Source: Sulfurivermis sp040755915
GTDB lineage: Bacteria; Pseudomonadota; Gammaproteobacteria; Thiohalomonadales; Thiohalomonadaceae
Direction: 5' to 3'
NCBI GenBank assembly: GCA_040755915.1
Contig: JBFLWM010000009.1
Span: 11,295-75,294 of the forward strand
DNA length: 64,000 bases
Positions within the stretch are counted from its first letter, which is position 1. Each line of letters begins with the position of its first letter. The notes beneath the pieces are model-generated. The model saw only the letters and a program-made list of their open reading frames with translations, was not told the DNA's origin and ran no database searches. The translations under genes were made by a program, and so were the position numbers. Shown piece by piece: positions 52,491-60,439 of this stretch.

Positions 52491-55262
52491 CTACCACTGG
52501 TAATCCGCCTCCTTCAACTTGGCATGTGCCGCGGCCAGACGCGCCACCGGCACGCGCGGCGAGGAGCAGGAGACGTAGTTGAGGCCAACGTGGTGACAAA
52601 AGCGGATGGTCTCCGGGTGGCCGCCCTGCTCGCCGCAGATGCCCACCTTGAGGTCGGCGCGGCCCTTGCGGCCCCAGTCCACGGCGATCCAGATCAGCCG
52701 GCCGACGCCCTTCACGTCCAGCACCTCGAAGGGGTTGTGGTCGAGAATCTTCTGTTCCGCGTACATGGGCAGGAATTTGTTCTCGGCGTCCTCACGCGAG
52801 AAGGAGAAGGTGGCCTGGGTCAGGTCGTTGGTGCCGAAGGAGAAGAATTCCGCCGCCTCCGCCATGTGGCCGGCGCGCAGGCACGCGCGCACCACCTCCA
52901 TCATGGTGCCGAACTTGAGCGGTACGCTGACACCGTACTGCTTCTCCACCTGCGGCTTGATCTCGTCGAGATAGCCGCGCACGATTTCCAGCTCGCGCTT
53001 GGTGCAGACGTTGGGCACCATCACCTCCGGATGCACATCGATACCTTCCTTGATGCACTCCGCCGCCGCCTCGCACAGAGCCCGCAGCTGCATCTTGTAG
53101 ATCTCGGGATAGGTGATGCCGAGACGCACGCCGCGGTGGCCGAGCATCGGGTTGACCTCCTGCAGCACGCGCACCTTGGCCAGCATGGTTTCGGTGCGGG
53201 CGATTGCCTCCTCCACCAGCGAGCTGTCGCCCAGCACGCCGAGGCTGCCCTCCATGCCGGCGGATTTTTCCGGGTGCAGCACCCGCAGGGTGGCCACCAG
53301 CGATTCGACGCCGTGCACCGAACTGCGCAGCTGGCGCAGATGGGTCAGTTCGTCGAGCAGGCGCTGCTCGGTGGGCAGGAATTCGTGGATCGGCGGATCG
53401 AGCAGGCGCACGGTCATCGGCCGCGGCGCCATCACGCTGAGCATCTCCTTGAAGTCGCCGCGCTGCATGGGCAGCAGCTTGTCCAGCGCCTTCTGCCGCG
53501 CCTCGGTATCATCGGCCAGGATCATCTCCACCACGATGGGCAGGCGCTCCTGGGCATTGAACATGCGCTCGGTGCGGCACAGGCCGATGCCCATGGCGCC
53601 GAACTTCACCGCGCGGCGCGCGTCGTTGGGGGTATCGGCGTTGGCCATTACCTGCAGCTTCGCCACCTCGTCGGCCCAGCCCAGCAGGGTCGCCAGCTCG
53701 TCGCTGAACTCCGGCTCCACCGTCGGCACCTTGCCCAGATACACCGCGCCGCTGCCGCCGTCGATGGTGAGCACGTCGCCCTCATGCAGCACGTGCTCGC
53801 CCACCACCGCGGTGCGCGCCCGGCTGTCCACCTTGACGCCTTCGGCGCCCACCACGCAGGGCTTGCCCATGCCGCGCGCCACCACCGCCGCGTGCGAAGT
53901 CTTGCCGCCGCGCGAGGTAAGCACGCCCTGGGCGGCGAAGAAGCCGTGGATGTCCTCCGGCTTGGTTTCCTCGCGCACCAGGATCACCTTCTCGCCCAGC
54001 TTGCCGCGCCGCTCGGCGGTATCGGCATCGAACACCACGTGGCCGCTGGAGGCGCCGGGCGAGGCGCCGATACCGCTGGTGAGGGCCTCACGCTTGTAGC
54101 CCGGGTCGAGGCGCGGGAACAGCAACTGCTCCAGCAGGGTCGGCTGGATGCGCAGCAGGGCCTGATTGCGATCGATGAGGCCCTCCTTGACCATCTCCAC
54201 CGAGGTGCGCACCATGGCCTGCGCGTTCATCTTGCCGTTGCGCGTCTGCAGGCAGTACAGCACGCCCTTCTCGATGGTGAACTCGAAGTCCTGGATTTCG
54301 TGGTAGTGCGCCTCCAGCTTGTTGCGCAGATCCACCAGCTGGCGGAACATCTCCGGCATTTCCTTTTCCAGCTCCAGAATCGGCTTCGGCGTACGGATGC
54401 CTGCCACCACGTCCTCGCCCTGGGCATTGACCAGATACTCGCCGAACATCAGGTTCTCGCCGGTGCCCGGATTGCGGGTGAAGCCGACGCCGGTGGCGGA
54501 GTCGTCGCCCAGGTTGCCGAACACCATGGTCACCACGTTCACCGCGGTACCGTTGGCCATCTCCGGGGTGATATGGAATTCGCGCCGGTAATCCACCGCG
54601 CGCTTGCCCATCCAGGAATTGAACACCGCCTTGATCGCCAGCTCCAGCTGCTCCATCGGGTCAGTGGGGAACGGCCTGCCGGTCTGCTGCTGCACCACCT
54701 GCAGGAAACGCTCGCTGATCTCTTTCAGGTCGGAGGCCTTGAGACCAACATCCACCGCCACGCCGGCACGCTGTTTCACCGCCTCGAAGTGGTCATCGAA
54801 ATGCTCGTCGGCCACGCCCAGCGCCACCTTGCCGAACAGCTGGATGAAACGGCGGTAGGAGTCGTAGCCGAAGCGTTCGTTGTTGCTCTGCTTGATGAGG
54901 CCGGTGAGGGTTTGCGCGTTGAGGCCGAGATTGAGGATGGTGTCCATCATGCCGGGCATGGACATGGCGGAGCCGGAGCGCACCGACACCAGCAGGGGAT
55001 TGTCGGCACCGCCGAAGGTCTTGCCGGTGGCCTTTTCCAGCGCGGCGATCTGCGCGCGCACCTGCTCCATCACACCGGGCGGCAGTTCGCGCTTGGGGTC
55101 GGCCAGATAGGTGAGGCACGCCTCGGTGCTGATGACGAAGCCGGGCGGCACGTTGAGGCCGATCTGGGTCATCTCGCACAGGTTGGCGCCCTTGCCGCCG
55201 AGCAGATGCTTGTTCTTGCCGTCGCCTTCGCTGAAGGCATACACGTATTTGTGCGATCCCAT
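52491..55262 (-). CDS. ppdK: Pyruvate, phosphate dikinase
   Basis: The product (923 residues) interconverts pyruvate, ATP and phosphate with PEP, AMP and pyrophosphate. The N-terminal ATP-grasp (KGANLCEMTQIGLNVPPGFV), the swivelling phospho-His domain (GGKTSHAAVVARGMGKPCVVG) and the C-terminal PEP/pyruvate TIM barrel (GLCRTERMF; GICGEQGGHP) are complete. It is a single gene between pgm and the radical-SAM gene. Reversible PEP/pyruvate control fits an autotroph or gluconeogenic metabolism. Confidence 0.96.
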   Translation of the reverse strand: MGSHKYVYAFSEGDGKNKHLLGGKGANLCEMTQIGLNVPPGFVISTEACLTYLADPKRELPPGVMEQVRAQIAALEKATGKTFGGADNPLLVSVRSGSAMSMPGMMDTILNLGLNAQTLTGLIKQSNNERFGYDSYRRFIQLFGKVALGVADEHFDDHFEAVKQRAGVAVDVGLKASDLKEISERFLQVVQQQTGRPFPTDPMEQLELAIKAVFNSWMGKRAVDYRREFHITPEMANGTAVNVVTMVFGNLGDDSATGVGFTRNPGTGENLMFGEYLVNAQGEDVVAGIRTPKPILELEKEMPEMFRQLVDLRNKLEAHYHEIQDFEFTIEKGVLYCLQTRNGKMNAQAMVRTSVEMVKEGLIDRNQALLRIQPTLLEQLLFPRLDPGYKREALTSGIGASPGASSGHVVFDADTAERRGKLGEKVILVREETKPEDIHGFFAAQGVLTSRGGKTSHAAVVARGMGKPCVVGAEGVKVDSRARTAVVGEHVLHEGDVLTIDGGSGAVYLGKVPTVEPEFSDELATLLGWADEVAKLQVMANADTPNDARRAVKFGAMGIGLCRTERMFNAQERLPIVVEMILADDTEARQKALDKLLPMQRGDFKEMLSVMAPRPMTVRLLDPPIHEFLPTEQRLLDELTHLRQLRSSVHGVESLVATLRVLHPEKSAGMEGSLGVLGDSSLVEEAIARTETMLAKVRVLQEVNPMLGHRGVRLGITYPEIYKMQLRALCEAAAECIKEGIDVHPEVMVPNVCTKRELEIVRGYLDEIKPQVEKQYGVSVPLKFGTMMEVVRACLRAGHMAEAAEFFSFGTNDLTQATFSFSREDAENKFLPMYAEQKILDHNPFEVLDVKGVGRLIWIAVDWGRKGRADLKVGICGEQGGHPETIRFCHHVGLNYVSCSSPRVPVARLAAAHAKLKEADYQW

Positions 55263-55325
55263 AGTCGACCTCGTTGGTAATTGTTATTGACCTTCCTGGC
55301 GCGGGCTGGCGCAACAAATAAGTTA

Positions 55326-55354
55326 GCCCCATTGCCGACAGGCGGCAATGGGGC
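55326..55354 (-). terminator. Terminator after the radical SAM gene
   Basis: A perfect 12-bp stem (GCCCCATTGCCG) with a five-base loop is followed on the minus strand by TAACTTATTTGTT, a T-rich tail. It separates the KamA-type gene from ppdK. Confidence 0.85.
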
Positions 55355-55374
55355 CGACAGCAGGAACGATGGGA

Positions 55375-56742
55375 TCAGCGCGCGGCGCGTGCCTGCATGG
55401 CGTCGTATTCGGACTGGAAAAAGAACTCCCTTTCCCCCAGAGCCGGACGCAGATCATCCAGCCAGGTCGCCTGCGCATCGAAACGGGCAAAGAATGGCCG
55501 CTGCACCCAGTCGGGATTGCGCCCCTGGATGAAGCGCAGCACGAACACCTTTTCGCCACCCACCTCGGCCACGCCCTGCACCTCCACCTTGCCGGGTCCG
55601 GCGCTCATGGAGGGGCCACGCACGGTACGCGCCACCCCCGACACCTGCTGGATGGCGTTGCGGTAAATCTCCCAGGCACGTACCAGGGGCACTTCGAAAT
55701 AGCGCCGTGCCCCGGTATCGCGCTCGACGAACATGTAATAGGGCACGATGCCAAGGCGCACCTGGGTCTGCCACAGCGTGGCCCATACATCGGCATCATC
55801 GTTGATGTGGGCGATCAGCGGCGACTGGCTGCGGATCACCGCGCCGGTTTCGCGCATGCGGCGCACTGCCTCGCGGGCGATGGGCGTATCCAGTTCGCGC
55901 CAGTGGTTGTAGTGCGCCATGACCGCCACATGCTTGCCCTTGCGCACCAGCCGCTCCAGCAGGCGCAGCAGATCGTCGGCATCCTCGTCGAGCACGAAGC
56001 GCTGCGGCCAGAACGACAGCGCCTTGGTGCCGATGCGCAGGGTCTGCACATGATCGAATTCCGGCTGCAGCAGCGGCTCCAGATAGCTGGCCAGATGTTT
56101 GGTCTTCATCACCATCGGGTCGCCACCGGTCACCAGCAGATCGGTTACCTCAGGGTGCTGCCGGAGGTAGCGGTGCAGCAGCGTGGCCTCGTGGGAGGCG
56201 ATGCGCAGTTCCTTGTCGCCGATGAACTGTGCCCAGCGGAAGCAGAAGGTGCAGTAGCTGTGACAGGTCTGTCCCTGACTGGGGAAGAACAGCACCGTCT
56301 CGCGGTACTTGTGCTGCATGCCCTCCAGGCGCTTGTCGTCCAGGCGCGGCACATTGAGCAGACGCTGCCCGGCGGGATGGGGATTGAGCTTGTGGCGGAT
56401 CGCCTGCGCGGCGGCACGGATCTGCGCCGGGTCGCCCCCGGCATCGAGCAGCCCGGCAATGTGCGCAAAGTCCTCCGGCGCCAGCATGCCCTGCTGCGGG
56501 AAAGTGAGCTGGAAGATGGGGTCGCTGGGGATGTTGTCCCAATCGATCAGCTCGTCGACGACATAACGGTTGACGCGGAACGGCAGCACCTGTGCCACCG
56601 CATGCATGCTGCGGCGCAGCTCCGCCGGCAGGCGTGCCACCTGCGGGATCTGCTCCAGCTGACGCTCGGTGTAGACCTGAAACTGCTCTACCCCGGTCAG
56701 GGGCCGCGCCGTGCGCGCCCCGAGATTTCTGACTTGGCTCAT
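55375..56742 (-). CDS. KamA-family radical SAM protein (lysine 2,3-aminomutase-like)
   Basis: The product (455 residues) has the radical SAM motif CxxxCxxC in TCHSYCTFCFRW, the SAM-binding GGDP (LLVTGGDPMVMK), and a PLP-style tail with RFIQGRNPDWVQRP. It is longer than EpmB (about 340) and near or above lysine 2,3-aminomutase. Substrate and product are unknown, and no beta-lysine or EF-P gene is nearby. I chose the ATG at 56742 because AGGTAA lies 5 nt upstream; an open frame continues further but is unlike the family. Long leader upstream. Confidence 0.85.
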   Translation of the reverse strand: MSQVRNLGARTARPLTGVEQFQVYTERQLEQIPQVARLPAELRRSMHAVAQVLPFRVNRYVVDELIDWDNIPSDPIFQLTFPQQGMLAPEDFAHIAGLLDAGGDPAQIRAAAQAIRHKLNPHPAGQRLLNVPRLDDKRLEGMQHKYRETVLFFPSQGQTCHSYCTFCFRWAQFIGDKELRIASHEATLLHRYLRQHPEVTDLLVTGGDPMVMKTKHLASYLEPLLQPEFDHVQTLRIGTKALSFWPQRFVLDEDADDLLRLLERLVRKGKHVAVMAHYNHWRELDTPIAREAVRRMRETGAVIRSQSPLIAHINDDADVWATLWQTQVRLGIVPYYMFVERDTGARRYFEVPLVRAWEIYRNAIQQVSGVARTVRGPSMSAGPGKVEVQGVAEVGGEKVFVLRFIQGRNPDWVQRPFFARFDAQATWLDDLRPALGEREFFFQSEYDAMQARAAR

Positions 56743-56969
56743 CTGCTTACCTCGTATCTGCCGACAACAACTGCCGATAGAGTTCGCATAGGCAAACAGG
56801 AAGGAAACATCATCCCGGCAACCGGGCCACCTGATACGGCGTTTCCTGCTTGCGATGTCTGAATGCACCGGGCCGAGGGCACCGGTACGCGTGTGAGGGT
56901 ACTGCTGTTATGTGACAACCAGTGCTTGCGGGCGGTTCGAGTGGATTACGGCACCCGCCACGTGCCGGT

Positions 56970-56997
56970 AGTATAACTGAAGTGATGCAAAGACCAA
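56970..56997 (-). promoter_or_regulatory. Sigma-70-like promoter, radical SAM gene
   Basis: On the minus strand, -35 TTGGTC (56992-56997), a 16-nt spacer and -10 TATACT (56970-56975). The downstream leader is about 220 nt, unusually long. Confidence 0.45.
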
Positions 56998-57042
56998 AGT
57001 CAGGATCATTTCCACCGAATTGAATCATGTTTGCCACAAATA

Positions 57043-57062
57043 AATGCACAATCCTGTGCATT
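57043..57062. promoter_or_regulatory. Perfect 8-bp-arm palindrome before rhodanese gene
   Basis: AATGCACA-ATCC-TGTGCATT is a perfect inverted repeat 59 bp before the rhodanese ATG. The size fits a dimeric regulator site. It could also be a weak hairpin; there is no T run. Confidence 0.4.
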
Positions 57063-57121
57063 GCTTGAAATCCAGGCAGTCAGCCCCACATTTCGCACCA
57101 CATCCCTGACACTAGCCCACC

Positions 57122-57940
57122 ATGCCCGCCACGTCCCTGCCTCTGTTGCTCGAACCCGAAATGCTGGAGCCGCTGCTGGCCGAGCCGCGCCTGCTGCTGG
57201 TTGATCTGAGCCGGGCCGAGATTCATGCCCAATATCACATACCGGGAGCCGTACACCTGGAATATGGACGGATCGTGCGCATGACACCGCCGGTGGGGGG
57301 GCTGTTGCCGGACGAGGCACAGCTGAGTGCAGTACTGTCGGCCATCGGCCTGACACCGGAACGCCATGTGGTGGCCTATGACGACGAGGGCGGCGGCAAG
57401 GCCTGCCGCCTGCTGTGGACTCTGGAGGCCATCGGCCATACCCGCTATTCACTGCTCAACGGCGGCCTGCACGCCTGGGCCAACGAAGGCCATGAGCTGA
57501 CACAGCAACCCAGCCCTGCCACACCGTCTTCCTATGACGCGCACTACACCAATGGCGAGGTGGTGGCCGACACCGCCTACATCCGTTCCCACCTGGGCGA
57601 CACGACGCACGCCCTGCTGGATGCCCGCTCCGCCATGGAGTATCGCGGCCTGCAGCGCTATTCCGCGCGTGGCGGCCACATACCTGGTGCGGTGAATTTC
57701 GAGTGGACCGAGGCCATGGATCAGGGGCGCAATCTGCGCCTGCAACCGGCGGCGGATCTGCGCCGGCAACTGGAAGGGCTAGGCATCACGCCGGACAAGA
57801 CCGTGGTGGCCTATTGCCAGACCCACCACCGTTCCGCCCACACCTGGTTCATGCTCAAATGGCTGGGCTACCGGGCGCGGGGCTACGCCGGGTCCTGGTC
57901 GGACTGGGGGAACCGCGACGATACCCCCATCGAAACGTAG
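57122..57940 (+). CDS. rhdA: Thiosulfate sulfurtransferase, RhdA type
   Basis: The product (272 residues) moves a sulfane sulfur from thiosulfate or another donor to a thiophilic acceptor. It has two tandem rhodanese domains. The active loop VAYCQTHHRSAH has the catalytic C232 and the unusual six-residue CQTHHR loop known from RhdA of Azotobacter. The first domain lacks a catalytic Cys, which is normal. As I recall, RhdA is near psd and fimX in Pseudomonas, which matches the genes that follow. The stop faces the S24 gene 9 bp away. Confidence 0.92.
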   Translation: MPATSLPLLLEPEMLEPLLAEPRLLLVDLSRAEIHAQYHIPGAVHLEYGRIVRMTPPVGGLLPDEAQLSAVLSAIGLTPERHVVAYDDEGGGKACRLLWTLEAIGHTRYSLLNGGLHAWANEGHELTQQPSPATPSSYDAHYTNGEVVADTAYIRSHLGDTTHALLDARSAMEYRGLQRYSARGGHIPGAVNFEWTEAMDQGRNLRLQPAADLRRQLEGLGITPDKTVVAYCQTHHRSAHTWFMLKWLGYRARGYAGSWSDWGNRDDTPIET

Positions 57941-57949
57941 CCGAGCGGC

Positions 57950-58411
57950 TTACGCCGTGCGTATCACGCCGGTGACGATACCGAGGATCTGCACCTCGTC
58001 ATTGCGCAGGAAGATGGGCTGCATCTCGGGATTGGCCGGCTGCAGACGGATACCGTCGCGTTCGACATAGAACTTCTTCAGAGTCACCTGTGCACCGTTG
58101 ATCATGGCCACCACCGACTGGCCATTGGCGGCACTCTCGCGCTTCTCGATGATGACGATGTCGCCGTCCTGGATGTTGTCGTCGATCATGGAGTGACCGC
58201 GTACGCGCAGGGCATAGGTATTCTTGCGCACCATGGTGGCGGGGACCGCCACCTGCTCCTGGCTTTCATTCAGTTCCACCGGACTGCCCGCCGTGATGTA
58301 ACCGAGCAGGGGCACCTCCACCATCTCCACCGCCGCCAGCGCGACCGGCTCCAGCTCCGCATGCCACACCGGACGGTTGTGTTTGGGGATCAACAGACTG
58401 ATATTGGACAT
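57950..58411 (-). CDS. S24-family LexA-like protein without a helix-turn-helix
   Basis: The product (153 residues) is the LexA/UmuD self-cleaving fold. The possible cleavage site is A41-G42 (GYITAGSPVE). The catalytic Ser is S74 (RGHSMIDD) and the Lys is K112 (VTLKKF). The N-terminal 25 residues are too short for a DNA-binding domain, so it is not a LexA repressor. UmuD is the nearest known parallel, but the body resembles LexA more. A ribosome-binding GGAGGAG lies 5 nt before the ATG, and an SOS-box-like site precedes it. No umuC gene is adjacent. Confidence 0.85.
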   Translation of the reverse strand: MSNISLLIPKHNRPVWHAELEPVALAAVEMVEVPLLGYITAGSPVELNESQEQVAVPATMVRKNTYALRVRGHSMIDDNIQDGDIVIIEKRESAANGQSVVAMINGAQVTLKKFYVERDGIRLQPANPEMQPIFLRNDEVQILGIVTGVIRTA

Positions 58412-58422
58412 GGGGGCTCCTC

Positions 58423-58442
58423 CCGTGGTTATTTATACAGTA
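58423..58442 (-). promoter_or_regulatory. SOS-box-like sequence
   Basis: On the minus strand TACTGTATAAATAACCACGG matches the LexA consensus TACTGTATATATATACAGTA in the first half and at the central A/T run. The second half has CCACGG instead of ACAGTA, so one arm is imperfect. It lies 12 bp before the S24 gene, where a LexA operator would be expected. Confidence 0.5.
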
Positions 58443-58516
58443 ATGTACGTATCCCGCCGCCGCAAGGCAAGCGACCGATGACCCCGTGGCCAACAGATGC
58501 GATAATTGCCCCCTCC

Positions 58517-59167
58517 ATGGACCGACTGCGTACCCCCCTGCTGCTTATCCTCGTCGTGGCGCTCAGCGCCGCGCTGTTCTGGCTATGGTCTGCGGACAAC
58601 CTGCACCAGCCCAGCCGCACCGCGCCCCTGCCGCGGGAACTGCAGGGCATCGTGCAGACACAGCTGCATCCCCTGCCCGATTTTGTCCTCCGGGACTACA
58701 ACGACCAGCCCATCACCCCGGCCTGGTTCCACGGCCAGTGGACCTTTGTCTTCTTCGGCTACACCCACTGCCCGGACATCTGCCCCACCACGCTGTACAC
58801 CATGCAGCAGGTACGCCGCCAACTGGAGCGCACGCCGGACCTGCTGGCCGATACCCGTTTCCTGTTCATCACCCTCGACCCGGCACGTGATACGCCCGAT
58901 ATCCTCAAAGGCTATGTACAGCACTTCGATCCCGGCTTTCTCGCCGCCAGTACCGATCAGGCCACCCTCGATCGCCTGACCGCGGCTGTAAATGTCGTCT
59001 ACGCCCTCGATCGCCGGCCCGGTCAGGACAACTACATCATCAATCACAGCGCCGCCATCCTGCTCATCGATGCCCAGGGGCGCTATCATGCGCGCTTCAC
59101 ACCGCTGCAGAACGCCGGCTTCATCGGCGACAGTTACCGTACAATCCGCGACCTCCGCCACCGCTGA
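58517..59167 (+). CDS. SCO1/SenC-family copper chaperone
   Basis: The product (216 residues) is a membrane-anchored thioredoxin-like protein for cytochrome-oxidase copper assembly. One N-terminal helix (PLLLILVVALSAALFWLW) anchors it. The copper site has the CxxxC motif (THCPDICPTT) and a downstream His in NHSAAILL. It ends one short gap before psd. An alternative start at 58478 would add 13 residues; no strong ribosome-binding site decides. Confidence 0.9.
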   Translation: MDRLRTPLLLILVVALSAALFWLWSADNLHQPSRTAPLPRELQGIVQTQLHPLPDFVLRDYNDQPITPAWFHGQWTFVFFGYTHCPDICPTTLYTMQQVRRQLERTPDLLADTRFLFITLDPARDTPDILKGYVQHFDPGFLAASTDQATLDRLTAAVNVVYALDRRPGQDNYIINHSAAILLIDAQGRYHARFTPLQNAGFIGDSYRTIRDLRHR

Positions 59168-59177
59168 CGAGCCCCCC

Positions 59178-60089
59178 ATGGAACAGCCCGACACTGCCCC
59201 GGTCCCGCTCAAGGACCATCTCAAGACCTGGCCCCAGTACCTGATGCCCGGCCACCTGCTGTCGCGCCTGATGCAGGGGCTGACCCGCATCCGCTGGGCC
59301 GGCTTCCGCGAGCCCTTCACTGACTGGTTCGTCGACCGTTTCCAGGTCAACATGGAGGAGGCCCAGGAACCGGACCCGCACGCCTACGAACACTTCAATG
59401 CCTTCTTCACCCGTGCCCTCAAGGCAGGCGCCCGCCCACTGGTGGACGGCACCTACGACATCGCCTGTCCGGTGGACGGCGCGGTCAGCCAGGCCGGCCC
59501 CATCACGGACGGCCGTCTGCTGCAGGCCAAGGGACACGACTTCAGTCTGGTGGAACTGCTCGGTGGGTCGGAAAAACGCGCCGCTCCGTTCCAGGGCGGC
59601 AGCTTCGCCACCCTCTATCTGTCGCCGCGCGACTATCACCGCATCCACATGCCCATCGACGGCACCCTGCGTGAAATGGTCCATATCCCGGGACGACTGT
59701 TCTCGGTCAATGCCGTCACCGCACGGCGGATCCCCCGCCTGTTTGCGCGCAACGAGCGCGTCGCCGCCATCTTCGAAACCGCGGCCGGCCCCATGGCCAT
59801 GGTGCTCGTAGGGGCTGTCTTCGTCGGCAGCATCGAGACGGTGTGGAGCGGCGTGGTCACGCCGCCGGCCGGCCGCGTGGTGCGCCGCTGGCGCTACGAT
59901 GACGCCGCACAGCCCATCCGGCTGGCGCGCGGCGAGGAAATGGGCCGCTTCAACATGGGCTCGACGGTAATCGTGCTGTTCGGCCCCCAGACCCTGGACT
60001 GGGCCGACAGCATCCAGCCCGGCGCCGGCATCCGCATGGGCCAGCGCCTCGCCACACGCCGCCTGTCCGGCGCGGCGGAACCCGCCTGA
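59178..60089 (+). CDS. psd: Phosphatidylserine decarboxylase proenzyme
   Basis: The product (303 residues) makes phosphatidylethanolamine at the inner membrane. It self-cleaves at Gly-Ser in FNMGSTVIVLF (commonly LGST) to form the pyruvoyl group. Other signatures: FFTRALKAGARP, PVDGAVSQAG, LYLSPRDYHRIHMP and FARNERVA. It begins 10 bp after the SCO gene and lies upstream of the PilZ and fimX genes, as in Pseudomonas. Confidence 0.95.
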   Translation: MEQPDTAPVPLKDHLKTWPQYLMPGHLLSRLMQGLTRIRWAGFREPFTDWFVDRFQVNMEEAQEPDPHAYEHFNAFFTRALKAGARPLVDGTYDIACPVDGAVSQAGPITDGRLLQAKGHDFSLVELLGGSEKRAAPFQGGSFATLYLSPRDYHRIHMPIDGTLREMVHIPGRLFSVNAVTARRIPRLFARNERVAAIFETAAGPMAMVLVGAVFVGSIETVWSGVVTPPAGRVVRRWRYDDAAQPIRLARGEEMGRFNMGSTVIVLFGPQTLDWADSIQPGAGIRMGQRLATRRLSGAAEPA

Positions 60090-60146
60090 AAACAGTGAGT
60101 TGACTATACTTCCCAGCATTCCCCCGCGGAATTCAGGAGGTATGTC

Positions 60147-60341
60147 ATGCACTACCCGAGCGTAGACAAACCCATCCCCAGCGAGCCCGAACAGATCCAG
60201 TGCGAGATCTGCCTGCGCGACATCCCGGCCTCGGTGGCCGTCACCGTGGAAGGCACCGACTATGTCCACCACTACTGTGGCCTGGACTGCCTGGCACGCT
60301 GGAGCACCTGCGCCAAAATCGCAGAATATGGCTCAAATTGA
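60147..60341 (+). CDS. DUF3330 family zinc-ribbon-like protein (64 residues)
   Basis: The product has CEICLRDIPAS, then DYVHHYCGLDC. This gives a C-x2-C...H-H-x-C-x3-C set that could bind zinc, as in the DUF3330 pattern. A ribosome-binding site (AGGAGG) lies about 6 nt before the ATG. It sits between psd and the PilZ-type gene on the same strand. The function is not known. Confidence 0.8.
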   Translation: MHYPSVDKPIPSEPEQIQCEICLRDIPASVAVTVEGTDYVHHYCGLDCLARWSTCAKIAEYGSN

Positions 60342-60439
60342 TGTGGCAGGGCATTGATTCCGGCTGATATTTTGCATCCGAGTTGTTATGCTACACAGTG
60401 GGTTTGATACCCCTGACGAGACAACACTGAGGATGCTCC

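Larger units (their letters stand above)
56743..57121. other. Long non-coding divergent region (379 bp)
   Basis: No plausible gene lies here. It holds a minus-strand promoter-like pair about 230 bp before the radical SAM start and a palindrome about 60 bp before the rhodanese start. The radical SAM mRNA leader would be about 220 nt. It contains several small GC-rich hairpins, for example CCCGG-CAA-CCGGG at 56814-56826. I do not recognise a known riboswitch in it. Confidence 0.6.

Noticed and set aside
52524..55280. 918-residue plus-strand open frame
   Set aside because: It is exactly antisense to ppdK and has His/Leu-rich composition with no domain, the usual artefact of high-GC codon bias.
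56810..57061. 83-residue open frame in the gap before the rhodanese gene
   Set aside because: It lacks a ribosome-binding site, crosses the predicted promoter and palindrome, and shows no protein-like composition.
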